From: Pseudomonas entomophila
GTDB lineage: Bacteria > Pseudomonadota > Gammaproteobacteria > Pseudomonadales > Pseudomonadaceae
Direction of reading: 5' to 3'
DNA: 64,000 nt
NCBI RefSeq assembly: GCF_023277925.1
Contig: NZ_CP063832.1
Span: 2,496,001 to 2,560,000, forward strand
The position numbers and the translations under genes are program-made. The notes beneath the pieces were generated by a model that did no database searches, was not told where the DNA came from, and saw only the letters and a list, made by a program, of their open reading frames with translations. This document shows, piece after piece, positions 32,155 through 44,881 of this stretch (position 1 is its first letter; every line of letters begins with the position of its first letter).

Positions 32155-33729
32155 TCAGAGGGCCGCGTCCGGCAACACCGGCACGTATAGCAACTGCAGG
32201 CGCGCACTGCTCCACTCGCGGGTCTTGTTGGTAAGCTCGAGGTCGTTGTTGAGCTTACGCCCATAAGTCGGCACGATCTCTTTGAGCTTCGCCTGCCACT
32301 CCGGCGTCTTGATCCGATCCTTGAAGGTCTTCTCCAGCACGCTCAGCATGATCGGCGCAGCGGTCGAGGCACCTGGCGAGGCACCCAGCAGCGCGGCAAT
32401 GCTGCCGTCCTGGGCGGCCACCACTTCGGTACCGAACTGCAGCACGCCGCCGTGCTCTGGGTCCTTCTTGATCACCTGGACGCGCTGCCCGGCCTGGAGC
32501 AGTTTCCAGTCTTCGTTCTTGGCGTTGGGGAAGTATTCGCGCAGCGCCGCCATGCGGTCGTCGAAGCTGAGCATCAACTGGCCCATCAGGTAGGTACTCA
32601 GGTCGATGTTATCGATGCCGGCATGCATCATCGGGCTGATGTTGTGGCTGTTCAGGGAGGCGAACATGTCCAGCAGCGAGCCGTTCTTCAAGTACTTGGT
32701 GGAGAAGGTCGCGAACGGGCCGAACAGCAGCACCTCCTTGCCATCGATCACTCGGGTATCGAGGTGCGGCACCGACATCGGTGGCGCGCCGACCGAAGCC
32801 TTGCCGTACAGCTTGGCCTTGTGACGGGCAACCAGGTCCGGGTTGTCGGTCATCAGGAACTGGCCACCCACCGGGAAGCCAGCGTAGCCCTCGGCTTCCG
32901 GGATTCCAGACTGCTGCAGCAACTTAAGCGCGCCACCGCCGGCACCGATGAATACGAACTTCGCCTTGACCGAGGTTTGCGCGCCCCCCTTGGCCAGGTC
33001 GGCCACCACCACGGTCCAGGTACCATCCTGGTTGCGCGTGATATCGCGCACTTCATGGCTCAGGTGCAACTTGACATTGGGGTTGCGGGCCATCGAGGCG
33101 AACAGCTGGCGGGTGATTTCGCCGAAGTTCACGTCGGTACCGATCGCCATGCGGGTAGCGGCGACCTTCTGAGCCGGGTCACGCCCTTCCATCACCAGTG
33201 GCACCCACTGGCGGATCTGCTCGTGGTCCTCGGAGATTTCCATGCCACGGAACAACGAGCTGTGGCGCAGGGCATCGACGCGCTTGTGCAGGAAGGCGAC
33301 ATTCTCGTCACCCCAGACGAAGCTCATGTGTGGCACGTTGTTGATGAACGAACGTGGGTTGTTCAACACGCCCTGTTCGACTTGGTAGGCCCAGAACTGC
33401 TTGGACACCTCGAACTGCTCGTTGACATTGACCGCCTTGCTGATATCGATGCCGCCGTCCTTGCCGACGCTGGTGTAGTTCAGCTCGCAGAAGGCAGAGT
33501 GCCCGGTACCGGCATTGTTCCAGGCGTTGGAGCTTTCCTCGGCGACCTGGCCCATGCGCTCGTAGACGTCGACCGTCCAGTTAGGTTCCAGCTCGGTGAG
33601 GTAGGTACCCAGGCTCGCGCTCATGATGCCGCCGCCGATCAGCAGGACATCGACGGCCTTTTCCGGCTCCGAGGGCTTGGAGCAGCCGATGACGCTCAGG
33701 CACAGGAGCGTCAGCAGGAGTTTTTTCAT
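32155..33729 (-). CDS. mqo: Malate:quinone oxidoreductase with lipoprotein signal
   Basis: 524 residues. The N terminus is a lipoprotein signal with lipobox VIGC (Cys16) and SKPSEPEK after it. The mature part starts with the FAD motif [17 protein letters not shown] and carries Mqo signatures [23 protein letters not shown] and [18 protein letters not shown] near residue 265. Mqo oxidises malate to oxaloacetate and feeds quinone. A lipid-anchored, exported form would act on the periplasmic side; many Mqo proteins are cytoplasmic peripheral enzymes. ATG 33729 is the only start that gives a signal peptide. Confidence 0.9.
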   Translation of the reverse strand: MKKLLLTLLCLSVIGCSKPSEPEKAVDVLLIGGGIMSASLGTYLTELEPNWTVDVYERMGQVAEESSNAWNNAGTGHSAFCELNYTSVGKDGGIDISKAVNVNEQFEVSKQFWAYQVEQGVLNNPRSFINNVPHMSFVWGDENVAFLHKRVDALRHSSLFRGMEISEDHEQIRQWVPLVMEGRDPAQKVAATRMAIGTDVNFGEITRQLFASMARNPNVKLHLSHEVRDITRNQDGTWTVVVADLAKGGAQTSVKAKFVFIGAGGGALKLLQQSGIPEAEGYAGFPVGGQFLMTDNPDLVARHKAKLYGKASVGAPPMSVPHLDTRVIDGKEVLLFGPFATFSTKYLKNGSLLDMFASLNSHNISPMMHAGIDNIDLSTYLMGQLMLSFDDRMAALREYFPNAKNEDWKLLQAGQRVQVIKKDPEHGGVLQFGTEVVAAQDGSIAALLGASPGASTAAPIMLSVLEKTFKDRIKTPEWQAKLKEIVPTYGRKLNNDLELTNKTREWSSARLQLLYVPVLPDAAL

Positions 33730-34072
33730 TAGCTCAATCCAATTGAAGTGAAGGACTGGCAGTCGTTGCCCCCGGTGTGCACGCCCGGATGTTGTTGTTC
33801 TGGTTCGCAGGAGTCTTGCGGGATCGGGGCACGATCGCCTCGGGCCGTGGCCCGGGGCGCCGTAAAGCAGGGAGTGTGCCAGGTTTGCCGGGGCCAGTAT
33901 CCACGCGGCAAGAGGGCCGCGCACAGGCCCGAATGATGGCGATAATCCGCCACATATATGAATACCTGGCGGATTCCCCACTACCCGTAGGAGCCAGCCT
34001 TGCTGGCGAACCGGCGATCGACATGACGTCGGTGTCGCCCTGGTTCGCCAGCAAGGCTGGCTCCTACAGGGG
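33730..34072. other. Intergenic region upstream of mqo
   Basis: 343 bp holding a paired REP element (33987-34067) beside the chemoreceptor stop and about 255 bp of mqo leader without a clear promoter, gene or regulatory motif that I can assign. Confidence 0.55.
33987..34067. repeat. Paired inverted REP element with compensatory stem changes
   Basis: Arms 33987-34012 and 34042-34067 are perfect 26-bp reverse complements. The core reads GCCAGCCTTGCTGGC where other copies have GCCGGC...GCCGGC, so both sides of the stem changed together. It lies 5 bp past the chemoreceptor stop. Confidence 0.88.
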
Positions 34073-35689
34073 TCAGCGGGTCAGGCGCGCGGTCACTTCA
34101 CCCAGCTGCCCCGACAAGCCATGCAGGTGCTGCCCGGCCTGCTCGGTGTACTGCACCGCCTCCTGGTTGGCCGTGGCGATGCGGGTGATCTCGACCAGGT
34201 TGCGGGAAATGTCCTCGGCGACGCTGGTCTGCTCCTCAGCGGCCGTGGCGATCTGCCGGTTCATGTCGCGGATCGCCTCCACCGCAGTGGTGATGCGCTG
34301 CAGCATCTGCCCGGCCTGCTGTACCTGCTCGGCACCCTCCTCGCTGCGTTGCTGGCCGCTTTCGATGGCCTTGACCGCTTCCACCGCGCCGGACTGCACG
34401 GCCTCGATGATCTGGTGGATCTCGGCGATCGACGCCGCGGTGCGCTGGGCCAGGCTGCGCACTTCGTCAGCGACCACCGCGAAGCCGCGCCCGGCCTCGC
34501 CGGCGCGGGCGGCCTCGATAGCCGCGTTGAGCGCCAGCAGGTTGGTCTGCTCGGCAATGCCACGGATCACCTCGAGCACCTTGCCGATGCGCGTGCTGTC
34601 GTTCTCAAGGTGGCGGATCACCGCAGCCGTGCCAGCAATCTCGCGGTTGACCAAGGCAATGGTATCGATGGTCTGCTGCATCACCCGATCACCCGCCTGG
34701 GCACTGTGGTCGGCATCGTCCGCCGCACGCGCCGCTGCAGCGGCATGGCGGGCCACTTCCTGGGCCGTGGCGGACATTTCGTGCATGGCGGTGGCGACCT
34801 GGTCGGTGCGCTGGAACTGGTCCTGGGTACCGTGGGCCATGTCGCCGGCAATATTGCGCAGCCGGCCGCTGGCGCTTTCCAGCTCTTCGGCGTTGCCTTT
34901 GAGCCGGCCAACGGTGTCGGCGAGAAAATCACGCAGGGTATTGGCCGCCAGCGCCAGCCGCCCCAGTTCGTCTTCGCGGCTGCTTTGCACCCGAGCGCCA
35001 AAGCGGCCCTGACTGAGCTGGGCGACATAGTCGATGAGCTGGCGGATCGGCTCGACCAGGCTGCGATTGACCAGCCACAGGCTGAACAGACCTACAAGCA
35101 CCGCCGAGGCCAGCATCACCAGCACCCCCAGCCACACGGTGCGCTCGGCGCTGGCGCTGATGGCACTGGCGCGGCTACCGGCATCGGCCCGCAGTTGCTC
35201 GACCAACGCGCTCATCTGGTCACTGGTGGCGCGGTCAACGCCCTTGACCGCCAGGTCGCCTGCCACGGGGTCGCCACCGGCGGCGAGGAAGGCCTGGCGC
35301 CCTTGTTCATAGGCCGTGCCCAACTGGCGATGGCTATCCTTGAGTTGCTCCAGTCGCCCCTTGAGCGCCGGATCGCCATTGGCGATCAACTGCCCCAGCA
35401 ATTGCTGCACCTGCTGTTCACGCGCCTGGAACTGCTGCCAGTACTTGTCCAGCTCGGCCGGCTGGCGGCCGCGCAGCAGCACGTTCTTCCATTCCTGCAC
35501 CTGGATCTTGAACTGCAGGTTGGCTTCATCAATCAGTTGCGAGGCACGCAACGGCCCGTCAACCAGCTCGGCATAGCCACGCACGCTGGAGGACAGAAAC
35601 TGGAAGCACACCAGCGCGATCAGCAGGATCGCCACCAGGCTGCCACCAAGCAGGGAGAGAATTTGCACTCTGAGGGATTTACGCAACAT
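34073..35689 (-). CDS. Methyl-accepting chemotaxis protein
   Basis: 538 residues from ATG 35689. Membrane segment at about 9-30, a periplasmic helical domain of about 165 residues without Cache or PAS features (four-helix-bundle type), second membrane segment near 200-222, HAMP, then a signalling domain with hairpin tip [32 protein letters not shown]. The tip shows the usual E-x-x-R pattern that binds CheA/CheW. Ligand unknown. No clear FliA promoter was seen upstream. Confidence 0.93.
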   Translation of the reverse strand: MLRKSLRVQILSLLGGSLVAILLIALVCFQFLSSSVRGYAELVDGPLRASQLIDEANLQFKIQVQEWKNVLLRGRQPAELDKYWQQFQAREQQVQQLLGQLIANGDPALKGRLEQLKDSHRQLGTAYEQGRQAFLAAGGDPVAGDLAVKGVDRATSDQMSALVEQLRADAGSRASAISASAERTVWLGVLVMLASAVLVGLFSLWLVNRSLVEPIRQLIDYVAQLSQGRFGARVQSSREDELGRLALAANTLRDFLADTVGRLKGNAEELESASGRLRNIAGDMAHGTQDQFQRTDQVATAMHEMSATAQEVARHAAAAARAADDADHSAQAGDRVMQQTIDTIALVNREIAGTAAVIRHLENDSTRIGKVLEVIRGIAEQTNLLALNAAIEAARAGEAGRGFAVVADEVRSLAQRTAASIAEIHQIIEAVQSGAVEAVKAIESGQQRSEEGAEQVQQAGQMLQRITTAVEAIRDMNRQIATAAEEQTSVAEDISRNLVEITRIATANQEAVQYTEQAGQHLHGLSGQLGEVTARLTR

Positions 35690-35880
35690 TGCGGATCTCG
35701 GAACAAGGAAGTAGGGAAACGGCACACGCGAGCGCTGCCGGCAGAGACATCCTTGTCCTCGTTCTCGGGCCAAAAAAAAGCCGCCATCGGTCGATAGCAG
35801 CCAGGTCGAGCACTTACGCAACAGCTGATCCAGATAGTCTCAGGCAATTGCTACAGAAATGTTACAAATTCACGACAGAC

Positions 35881-37644
35881 TCACCCACCACTGAATTGCA
35901 GTGCTGCCAGCCGGGCATACAGCGGGCTGTCCTCAAGCAACTGGCGGTGCGTACCGAAGGCGACCAAGCGGCCCTTGTCGATCACCGCGATACGGTCGGC
36001 ATATTGCACCGTGGCCAGGCGATGGGCAATAACCAGCGTGGTGCGTCCGACCATCAGCAGTGGCAGTGCCTGCTGGATCAGATGTTCGCTTTGCGCATCG
36101 AGGGCGCTGGTGGCTTCGTCCAGTAACAGGACCGGGGCGTTCACCAGCAACGCCCGGGCAATCGCCAGGCGCTGGCGCTGCCCACCGGATAACCCACCAC
36201 CGCCCTCGCCCAGTGGGGTCTGGTAGCCCTGGGGCAGTTGCACGATGAATTCGTGGGCATGAGCACTGCGCGCTGCGGCTTCGACGTCGGCCAGACTGGC
36301 TTCGGGCCGGCCATAACGGATGTTGGCTTCCACCGTGCCACGAAACAGCGCGGGCTGTTGGGCTACCAGGGCGAACTGGGCACGTAGCTCAGCGGGCGAC
36401 AATGCGCTGATTGGCTGGCCATCGAGCAGGATGCTGCCTGACTGCGGGTCGTAGAAGCGCAACAACAGGTCGAACAGGGTCGACTTGCCGGCACCCGACG
36501 GCCCTACCAAGGCCACGGTCTGGCCAGGTTGAACCAGCAGGCTAAGACCATCCACAGCAGCCACCGCGGGGCGTGACGGGTAGGCGAAACGCACCTCGTG
36601 CAACTCGATGGCACCACGGGCACGCCCACCCGGCAGGCAGCTCGCCTCGACCGGCGGCAGGATCACACTCTGCGCGGCCAGCAGCTCAGCGATGCGCTCG
36701 GCAGCACCCGCCGCCCGTTGCAGCTCACCGATCACCTCGCTCAAGGTGCCGAAGGCGCTGCCGACTATCAAGCTGTAGAACACGAAGGCCGCCAGCTCAC
36801 CGCCAGTGATCCGCCCGGCGATCACATCCATGCCACCCACCCAGAGCATCACCCCCACCGCGCCGAGCACCAGCACGATCACCAGGGTGATCAGCCAGGC
36901 ACGCTGGGCGATCCGCCGCCGCGCCACGGCGAACGCCGCCTCCACGGTCTCGGCGAACAACAGGCGGTCACGCGCTTCATGGTTGTAGGCTTGCACCGTC
37001 TTGATCTGGCCCAGGGTTTCGGCGACATAGCTGCCGACATCGGCGACCCGGTCCTGGCTCTGGCGCGACAGGCTGCGCACCCGCCGACCGAACAGCAGGA
37101 TCGGTGCCAGCACCAGCGGCAGGGCCAACACCACGATGCTGGTGAGCTTGGGGTTGGTCACGAACAACAGCAGCACACCACCGACCACCATCAAGGCATT
37201 GCGCAGGAACATCGACAGCGACGAGCCGATCACCGACTGCAGCAGCGTGGTGTCGGCGGTCAACCGAGACTGGATCTCCGAGCTGCGGTTATCCTCGAAA
37301 AAGCCGGGATGCAGGCTGACCAGATGATCGAACACCGCTCGACGGATATCGGCGACGCAGCGCTCGCCGATCCATGACACCAGGTAGAAGCGGGCAAAGG
37401 TGCCGACCGCCAGCGCCATCACCAGCAGCAGGAACAAACCGATGGTCTGGTTGAGCTGGTGGGGCGAGCGGGTCATGAAGCCCTGGTCGACCAACAACCG
37501 AATACCCTGCCCCATCGACAAGGTGATGCCGGCGGTGACCACCAGCGCCAGCAAAGCCAGCAGGGCTTGGCGACGGTATGGGCGGATGAAGTGCCAGCCC
37601 AGGTGCAGGGCACGGCGTTGGCGGGAAGAGATCGGTTCAGGCAT
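35881..37644 (-). CDS. ABC transporter, fused permease/ATP-binding, MsbA-like exporter
   Basis: 587 residues. Six-segment ABC exporter membrane domain (residues about 20-310) joined to an ATPase domain with Walker A GPSGAGKST, signature LSGGQRQRLAIARAL, Walker B VLLLDEAT and the H-loop VIAHRLAT. Works as a homodimer. The length is typical of MsbA/LmrA half transporters, but the short cytoplasmic linkers and lack of lpxK context mean that the substrate cannot be named. Single gene, divergent from the PA1571-type gene. Confidence 0.9.
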   Translation of the reverse strand: MPEPISSRQRRALHLGWHFIRPYRRQALLALLALVVTAGITLSMGQGIRLLVDQGFMTRSPHQLNQTIGLFLLLVMALAVGTFARFYLVSWIGERCVADIRRAVFDHLVSLHPGFFEDNRSSEIQSRLTADTTLLQSVIGSSLSMFLRNALMVVGGVLLLFVTNPKLTSIVVLALPLVLAPILLFGRRVRSLSRQSQDRVADVGSYVAETLGQIKTVQAYNHEARDRLLFAETVEAAFAVARRRIAQRAWLITLVIVLVLGAVGVMLWVGGMDVIAGRITGGELAAFVFYSLIVGSAFGTLSEVIGELQRAAGAAERIAELLAAQSVILPPVEASCLPGGRARGAIELHEVRFAYPSRPAVAAVDGLSLLVQPGQTVALVGPSGAGKSTLFDLLLRFYDPQSGSILLDGQPISALSPAELRAQFALVAQQPALFRGTVEANIRYGRPEASLADVEAAARSAHAHEFIVQLPQGYQTPLGEGGGGLSGGQRQRLAIARALLVNAPVLLLDEATSALDAQSEHLIQQALPLLMVGRTTLVIAHRLATVQYADRIAVIDKGRLVAFGTHRQLLEDSPLYARLAALQFSGG

Positions 37645-37902
37645 GGCGACCGTCGTTCGGTACAGGTGAGCGCAAAGACTACCACTCGTCCGCCTGGCGG
37701 GAACGCCTGGAAATCAATGACGTCGCATGACAGGTGAATGAAACCGCCGTTCAACAGCCCCTAGATGGATTCGTTCTAAAGTGCCACTGGAGCTTAGCCT
37801 CAGTTTCTGTTGGACTGTCCGGGTCGTGAAACCGAGGGAACTGTCACAGGTCATTCACGGCGCGACAGTATCCTGAGCTTGAACCTGAAGAGGAGACAGG
37901 AC

Positions 37903-38076
37903 ATGAGCTTGCAGCACAGCAACCAGCCCCCAAAGGCGCAGAAACCGTCGCAGCCCCAGGTGTGCGGTTCGGTCATCGATGCCCAGGGCCGCGAAATCCC
38001 GATTACCGAGCAGATGATCCAGAAGGCGTGCCAGGATCTTGAACAAAGCCGGGTCGAGAAAGTCCGCAAGGGCTGA
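37903..38076 (+). CDS. PA1571 family small protein
   Basis: 57 residues from ATG 37903, with AGGAGACAGG upstream. The central part (QPQVCGSVIDAQGREIPITEQMIQKACQDLE) matches the PA1571 family as I remember it, a short Pseudomonas protein of unknown function. Lys-rich C terminus; no signal peptide. A terminator follows 24 bp after the stop. Confidence 0.82.
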   Translation: MSLQHSNQPPKAQKPSQPQVCGSVIDAQGREIPITEQMIQKACQDLEQSRVEKVRKG

Positions 38077-38100
38077 AAGCCAGAACAAGCATTCATCGCA

Positions 38101-38124
38101 ACCCGGCGCATGCGCCGGGTTTTT
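38101..38124 (+). terminator. Rho-independent terminator after the PA1571 family gene
   Basis: ACCCGGCGCA/TGCGCCGGGT is a 10-bp perfect palindrome ending in TTTTT at 38120-38124. Confidence 0.88.
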
Positions 38125-38161
38125 GTTGGGTGGCCAACAACTTGTTGGTGTGCACCGGTCG

Positions 38162-38248
38162 CTGTAGGAGCGGCTTCAGCCGCGAACACCGGCGCAGCCG
38201 GTGCCCTTTACCGCGTCGCTTGCTTCGCGGCTGAAGCCGCTCCTACAG
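38162..38248. repeat. Paired inverted REP element, second sequence type
   Basis: Arms 38162-38186 and 38224-38248 are perfect 25-bp reverse complements; outer CTGTAGGAGCGGCTTCAGCC as at 22424-22510. The spacer has CACCGGCGCAGCCGGTG, a further small stem. It lies 3 bp past the pdxB stop. Confidence 0.9.
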
Positions 38249-38251
38249 GGG

Positions 38252-39403
38252 TCACGCTACGCCAACCAGCTCCGCCCCCAGTGCACTGACCATCTGCGCC
38301 AGCTGTGGTGCCTCACCGCGCAAACCGACCGCCAACCCTTCGATCTCCCGCCGTACCGGATAATGCTTGCGCAGCAGGTCGAACGCCGTGCGCTGTTCAG
38401 CCACATCGTCGCTCAGGCAGCGGCGGAAATCGGCATCGTCACGGCGCGGGTCGTACACCGCACGGCACAGGGTGGCCAGCGCCCAGGCCGGCTCTGCGTT
38501 GGCATCCAGGTCGATTCGCGCCAGTGCTTGTGCCGGCAACAGATCGGCCAGGCGTACCTGCTCGGGCTCACCGCGCCAGCGGCAGAATGCCTGGTAGATC
38601 TGTGCCGTGCCGCGTTGCTTGCCATCCAGGCTGTAACCAGCGATGTGCGGGGTGGCCAGGGTGCACAGGTCGGCCAGTTGCAGGTCCACCTGCGGCTCGC
38701 CTTCCCAGACATCGAGCACCGCATGCACGTCCTCGCGGTCGAGCAGCAGTTCGCGCAGGGCCCTGTTGTCCACCACAGGGCCGCGGCTGGCGTTGATCAA
38801 CCAAGCACCGGGGCGCAGGCTTGCCAACCTTTTGCGGTCAAGCAGATGCCAGGTCGGATGCTCGCCACCTCGCTGCAGCGGCGTGTGCAGGCTGATCACG
38901 TCGCACTGTGCAAGGATCGTCTCAAGGCTGACGAACTCACCCCCTTCGCTGGCCTCGCGCACCGGGTCGCAGACCAGCACCTTCCAGCCCAGGCCATGCA
39001 GCACCCGCGCCAGGCGCCCCCCCACCTCGCCCACGCCAACCACGCCATAGACACGCTTGTTCAAGTCGACACCTTCGAGTTCGGCCAGGGTCAGCAAGCT
39101 GCCCAGCACGTAGTCGACCACACCGCGGGCGTTGCATCCCGGGGCACTGCTCCAGTGGATGCCGGCATTGGAGAAGTAGTCGAGGTCCAGGTGGTCGGTG
39201 CCGATGGTGCAGGTGCCGACGAAACGCACCTTGCTACCATCGAGCAGTTGCCGGTCGACACGGGTCACCGAACGCACCAACAGCACGTCGGCGTCCTTGA
39301 CGCTGGCGGCATCGATGGCACGCCCAGGGTAACGGCGGATCTCGCCGAACCCGGCGAAGAAGGCATCGAGCAGCGGGATATTCTCGTCGGCAACTATCAG
39401 CAT
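38252..39403 (-). CDS. pdxB: Erythronate-4-phosphate dehydrogenase PdxB
   Basis: 383 residues: D-isomer 2-hydroxyacid dehydrogenase fold with the NAD motif [16 protein letters not shown] near residue 120 and the catalytic Arg/Glu/His ([22 protein letters not shown]). The added C-terminal PdxB dimerisation domain (after residue 285) separates it from general dehydrogenases. It makes the second step in the DXP-dependent pyridoxal phosphate pathway. Followed by a REPIN; tusA lies upstream on the same strand. Confidence 0.97.
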   Translation of the reverse strand: MLIVADENIPLLDAFFAGFGEIRRYPGRAIDAASVKDADVLLVRSVTRVDRQLLDGSKVRFVGTCTIGTDHLDLDYFSNAGIHWSSAPGCNARGVVDYVLGSLLTLAELEGVDLNKRVYGVVGVGEVGGRLARVLHGLGWKVLVCDPVREASEGGEFVSLETILAQCDVISLHTPLQRGGEHPTWHLLDRKRLASLRPGAWLINASRGPVVDNRALRELLLDREDVHAVLDVWEGEPQVDLQLADLCTLATPHIAGYSLDGKQRGTAQIYQAFCRWRGEPEQVRLADLLPAQALARIDLDANAEPAWALATLCRAVYDPRRDDADFRRCLSDDVAEQRTAFDLLRKHYPVRREIEGLAVGLRGEAPQLAQMVSALGAELVGVA

Positions 39404-39450
39404 GGCGCTCTCCTGTCAGGGGAGCGCAGTGTAGCGCGATCGCGCGGGGC

Positions 39451-39693
39451 TCAGTCGGCCTTCTTGCGGATCCAGTACAGGTAGGTGCCAGCCTCTTCCT
39501 GCTGGGACAGCAGCTCGTGGCCGAGGAAGACGCAAAACTTGGGAATGTCGCGGCGGGTCGACGGGTCGGTGGCAATCACCTTGAGCACGCCGCCGGCTGC
39601 CAGCTCGCGCACATGCTTGTGCAGCATCATCACCGGCTCCGGGCAGTTGAGGCCGGTGGCGTCGAGGGTCGCGTCGTGGGTCAGGTCGGTCAT
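39451..39693 (-). CDS. tusA: Sulfur carrier protein TusA
   Basis: 80 residues from ATG 39693. The signature [11 protein letters not shown] with Cys17 as persulfide carrier and the ending YLYWIRK are typical. TusA relays sulfur from IscS towards 2-thiouridine in tRNA and other acceptors. In-frame codons upstream would add residues before the conserved [12 protein letters not shown] start. It lies between pdxB and rlmM, all on the minus strand. Confidence 0.95.
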   Translation of the reverse strand: MTDLTHDATLDATGLNCPEPVMMLHKHVRELAAGGVLKVIATDPSTRRDIPKFCVFLGHELLSQQEEAGTYLYWIRKKAD

Positions 39694-39799
39694 GGGGGGC
39701 TCCGCTAAATGAAAGGCATTGTGGCGCATCACCGGGTGGACTCCAAGCCCACCTGCCGGCTCCCAGGGTTTTGGCTCCTACGCGCGGCAGGGCATCGGC

Positions 39800-40864
39800 T
39801 CAACGCGGCTTGAGGTCCAGCCGACGCAGGTGACAGGTTACTTCCTCACGGTCGTGATACAGCTGCTTGCAAGCAATCGACACCTTCACCTTGCGCTCCT
39901 TGAACCCGGCCTCCATACGGTCGAGCAACTTGCGCACTTCGGCATGGCGCTGCTTCATTGGCAACTTGAGGTTGACCACCGCCTCGCGACATAGCCCTTC
40001 GCCCAGCCACGTCTCGATCAGCGAGGCAGTGCGCGCGGGCTTCTCGACGATATCGCAGACCATCCAGTCCACCGTCTGCTTGGGTTTCCAGGTGAAACCG
40101 TCGGCCATCAGGTGCGTCACCAGGCCGGTGTCCATCAGGCTCTCAGCCATGGGGCCGTTGTCGATGGCGGTCACCAGCATGCCGCGCTTGACCAGTTGGT
40201 AAGTCCAGCCGCCCGGCGAGGCGCCCAGGTCGACACCGGTCATGTCGTCGTTCAGGCGCTGGTCCCACTGCTCGCGCGCAATGAACTGATGCCACGCCTC
40301 CTCAAGCTTGAGGGTCGAGCGGCTGGGTGCCTCGCGGGGGAACTTCAGCCGTGGGATGCCCATCGGCCACAGGGCCGAATTGTCCGCCTCGGCCAGGCCC
40401 AGGAACACACGCCGACCGCTGATGAACGTCAACAACAGACGCGGGCGCCGGGCGTCGTCGACCAGCCTGCCGGCTTTCTCCAGTGCTTTGCGCAGGGGCA
40501 CCTCGAACTTGCGGCAGAAGGTCGACAGCTCCTTGCCTTCGTTGCTGTCGAGCACTTCCAGCCACAGGCTGCCGCACACCGGCAGGTCGGCCAGGTGCTC
40601 CAGCAGCACGCTGATGCGGTCTTTCTCCGGGAGCTCGACGAAAGCCCCCCTCGCCCACTGGCGCGGGAAGATCAGTTGGGCAAAACGCAACTCATGCATC
40701 AGCCGCTGCGCGCCATCGGGCTCCGTGCAGACGAACTCGGCGCACGCACTCTGCGGCTTGCCCTTGGCATAGCCGGCCACCCCAAGTTGGGCGGCAAGTT
40801 CGCTGATTTCGGCACAGACCTCGCCCTCGAAACCGGGCCGGCAATGCATGAACAGGGTATTCAT
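39800..40864 (-). CDS. rlmM: 23S rRNA 2'-O-ribose C2498 methyltransferase RlmM
   Basis: 354 residues. N-terminal THUMP-like domain (HCRPGFEGEVCAEISELAA) and C-terminal Rossmann methyltransferase with the SAM loop DLGASPGGWTYQLVKRG near residue 210; the K-D-K-E set of 2'-O methyltransferases is consistent (MVCDIVEKP, NLKLPMK). It modifies C2498 in the peptidyl transferase centre. Divergent from acnA with a 220-bp gap. Confidence 0.97.
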   Translation of the reverse strand: MNTLFMHCRPGFEGEVCAEISELAAQLGVAGYAKGKPQSACAEFVCTEPDGAQRLMHELRFAQLIFPRQWARGAFVELPEKDRISVLLEHLADLPVCGSLWLEVLDSNEGKELSTFCRKFEVPLRKALEKAGRLVDDARRPRLLLTFISGRRVFLGLAEADNSALWPMGIPRLKFPREAPSRSTLKLEEAWHQFIAREQWDQRLNDDMTGVDLGASPGGWTYQLVKRGMLVTAIDNGPMAESLMDTGLVTHLMADGFTWKPKQTVDWMVCDIVEKPARTASLIETWLGEGLCREAVVNLKLPMKQRHAEVRKLLDRMEAGFKERKVKVSIACKQLYHDREEVTCHLRRLDLKPR

Positions 40865-41084
40865 TTCTCACTCCACATCACTGGCGCAGACGGCGCCAGG
40901 GCGGCGAATGATAAAGGAAGATCGGAACTGGCGACATGCCCCATCGGTCCAGAAAAGGGGCAGGCCCGGCAAACGGGTCTAACCTGACTGTTCAGCCAGG
41001 TCCGTGCCGTGCGGACCGATCCAGAGCGGTGACACCGGCGAGCAACCTGTATCGGCCGGGCACCGGAGCACCAAGGAGTTGTAG

Positions 41085-43826
<2,742 letters not shown>

Positions 43827-43903
43827 TCTGCCGCGGCACAGGTGTCTTGGGCGACGAACGGTAAGTCCAACCCTCCATGGACTTACCGGCACAAGGAAAC
43901 CTC

Positions 43904-44680
43904 ATGCCTCTTCCCTACTGGATCGCCCTGCTTCTGCTTGGCCTCGGCTACACCCTCGCACTGACCTACGGCAGCCTGGGTGTGGCTGCCCTGCCGGCCT
44001 TGCTCGCCCTGCTGTGCAGCGCCTTACTGGCACGTCGGCGGGTACGCTGGCAGCAAACCCTTGGCCACGTCCTGTTCATCGCCCTGGCCTTCGCCCTGGC
44101 ACTGCACTGGCTACCCGGGTTCAACGGTGCCAAGGTGATCGACAAGGCCGTGCTCAGCGCAGGCGCCATTCCATTCTCCATGTACCTGAACCTGGACAAG
44201 CCACTGATCGGCGCATGGCTTCTGCTGGCCTGCCCGTGGTTGGTGATGCTGCGCACACGCGGCTTGTCCACGAGCCTCGGCGTGATACTGCCGCTGACGC
44301 TGCTCGCTTGCCTGGGTGGCGCCTGGTCGATGGGCCTGGTGGCCTGGGCGCCAAAGTGGCCGGACCAGGCCTGGCTGTGGCTGCTGAACAACCTGCTGCT
44401 GGTCAGCCTGACCGAGGAATTGCTGTTCCGGGGTTATATACAGGGCGGGCTGCAACGCCTGTTCAAGCATGAGGGCCTGGCGCTGATCGCCGCCGCGCTG
44501 CTGTTTGGCCTGGCACACCTGGGCGGTGGCTGGCAGTGGTTCTACCTGGCCAGCCTGGCCGGGGTGGGGTATGGTCTGGCCTATCGCCATGGCGGACTGG
44601 CCGCAGCGGTGCTGTGCCATGTTGGTGTCAACCTGGCGCACTTCACCGGCTTCACTTATCCGATGCTGGCCCCGAGCTGA
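43904..44680 (+). CDS. CPBP family intramembrane metalloprotease
   Basis: 258 residues from ATG 43904 with AAGGAAAC upstream; the leading frame to 43877 has no ribosome site. About eight membrane segments. The CPBP (Abi) motifs are present: Glu171-Glu172 in TEELLFRGYIQ, His205 in FGLAHLGGG, and a final HVGVNLAH. Related to Rce1-type CAAX proteases and to bacteriocin self-immunity proteins; the substrate is unknown. Sits between acnA and aer2, both on the plus strand. Confidence 0.9.
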   Translation: MPLPYWIALLLLGLGYTLALTYGSLGVAALPALLALLCSALLARRRVRWQQTLGHVLFIALAFALALHWLPGFNGAKVIDKAVLSAGAIPFSMYLNLDKPLIGAWLLLACPWLVMLRTRGLSTSLGVILPLTLLACLGGAWSMGLVAWAPKWPDQAWLWLLNNLLLVSLTEELLFRGYIQGGLQRLFKHEGLALIAAALLFGLAHLGGGWQWFYLASLAGVGYGLAYRHGGLAAAVLCHVGVNLAHFTGFTYPMLAPS

Positions 44681-44824
44681 ACAATAGGTCATGATCCGAC
44701 CCAATCGTCACAAACCATAAATAAAACTGCAACATTGGCAGCAACTTACGCGATCATGCCGGCATCGCTACTTCAGCCTCTGCATCACCGCCTTGCGCCA
44801 GGTCAATGGCAGTTAAATATTCAT

Positions 44825-44851
44825 TCAATAAAACCAGAGGCTTGCCGATAC
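44825..44851 (+). promoter_or_regulatory. FliA (sigma-28) promoter of aer2
   Basis: TCAA (44825-44828), then 15 bp, then GCCGATAC (44844-44851), the same core and spacing as the cheV promoter. The -10 ends 30 bp before the ATG. FliA control of P. putida aer2 has been reported, which agrees. Confidence 0.82.
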
Positions 44852-44881
44852 CTGTCGAAAGCCTTGCGGATTGAACAGCCA

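Noticed and set aside
34073..35850. FliA promoter before the chemoreceptor gene
   Set aside because: No GCCGAT-type -10 with a correctly spaced -35 was found upstream; the nearest match differs at several key positions.
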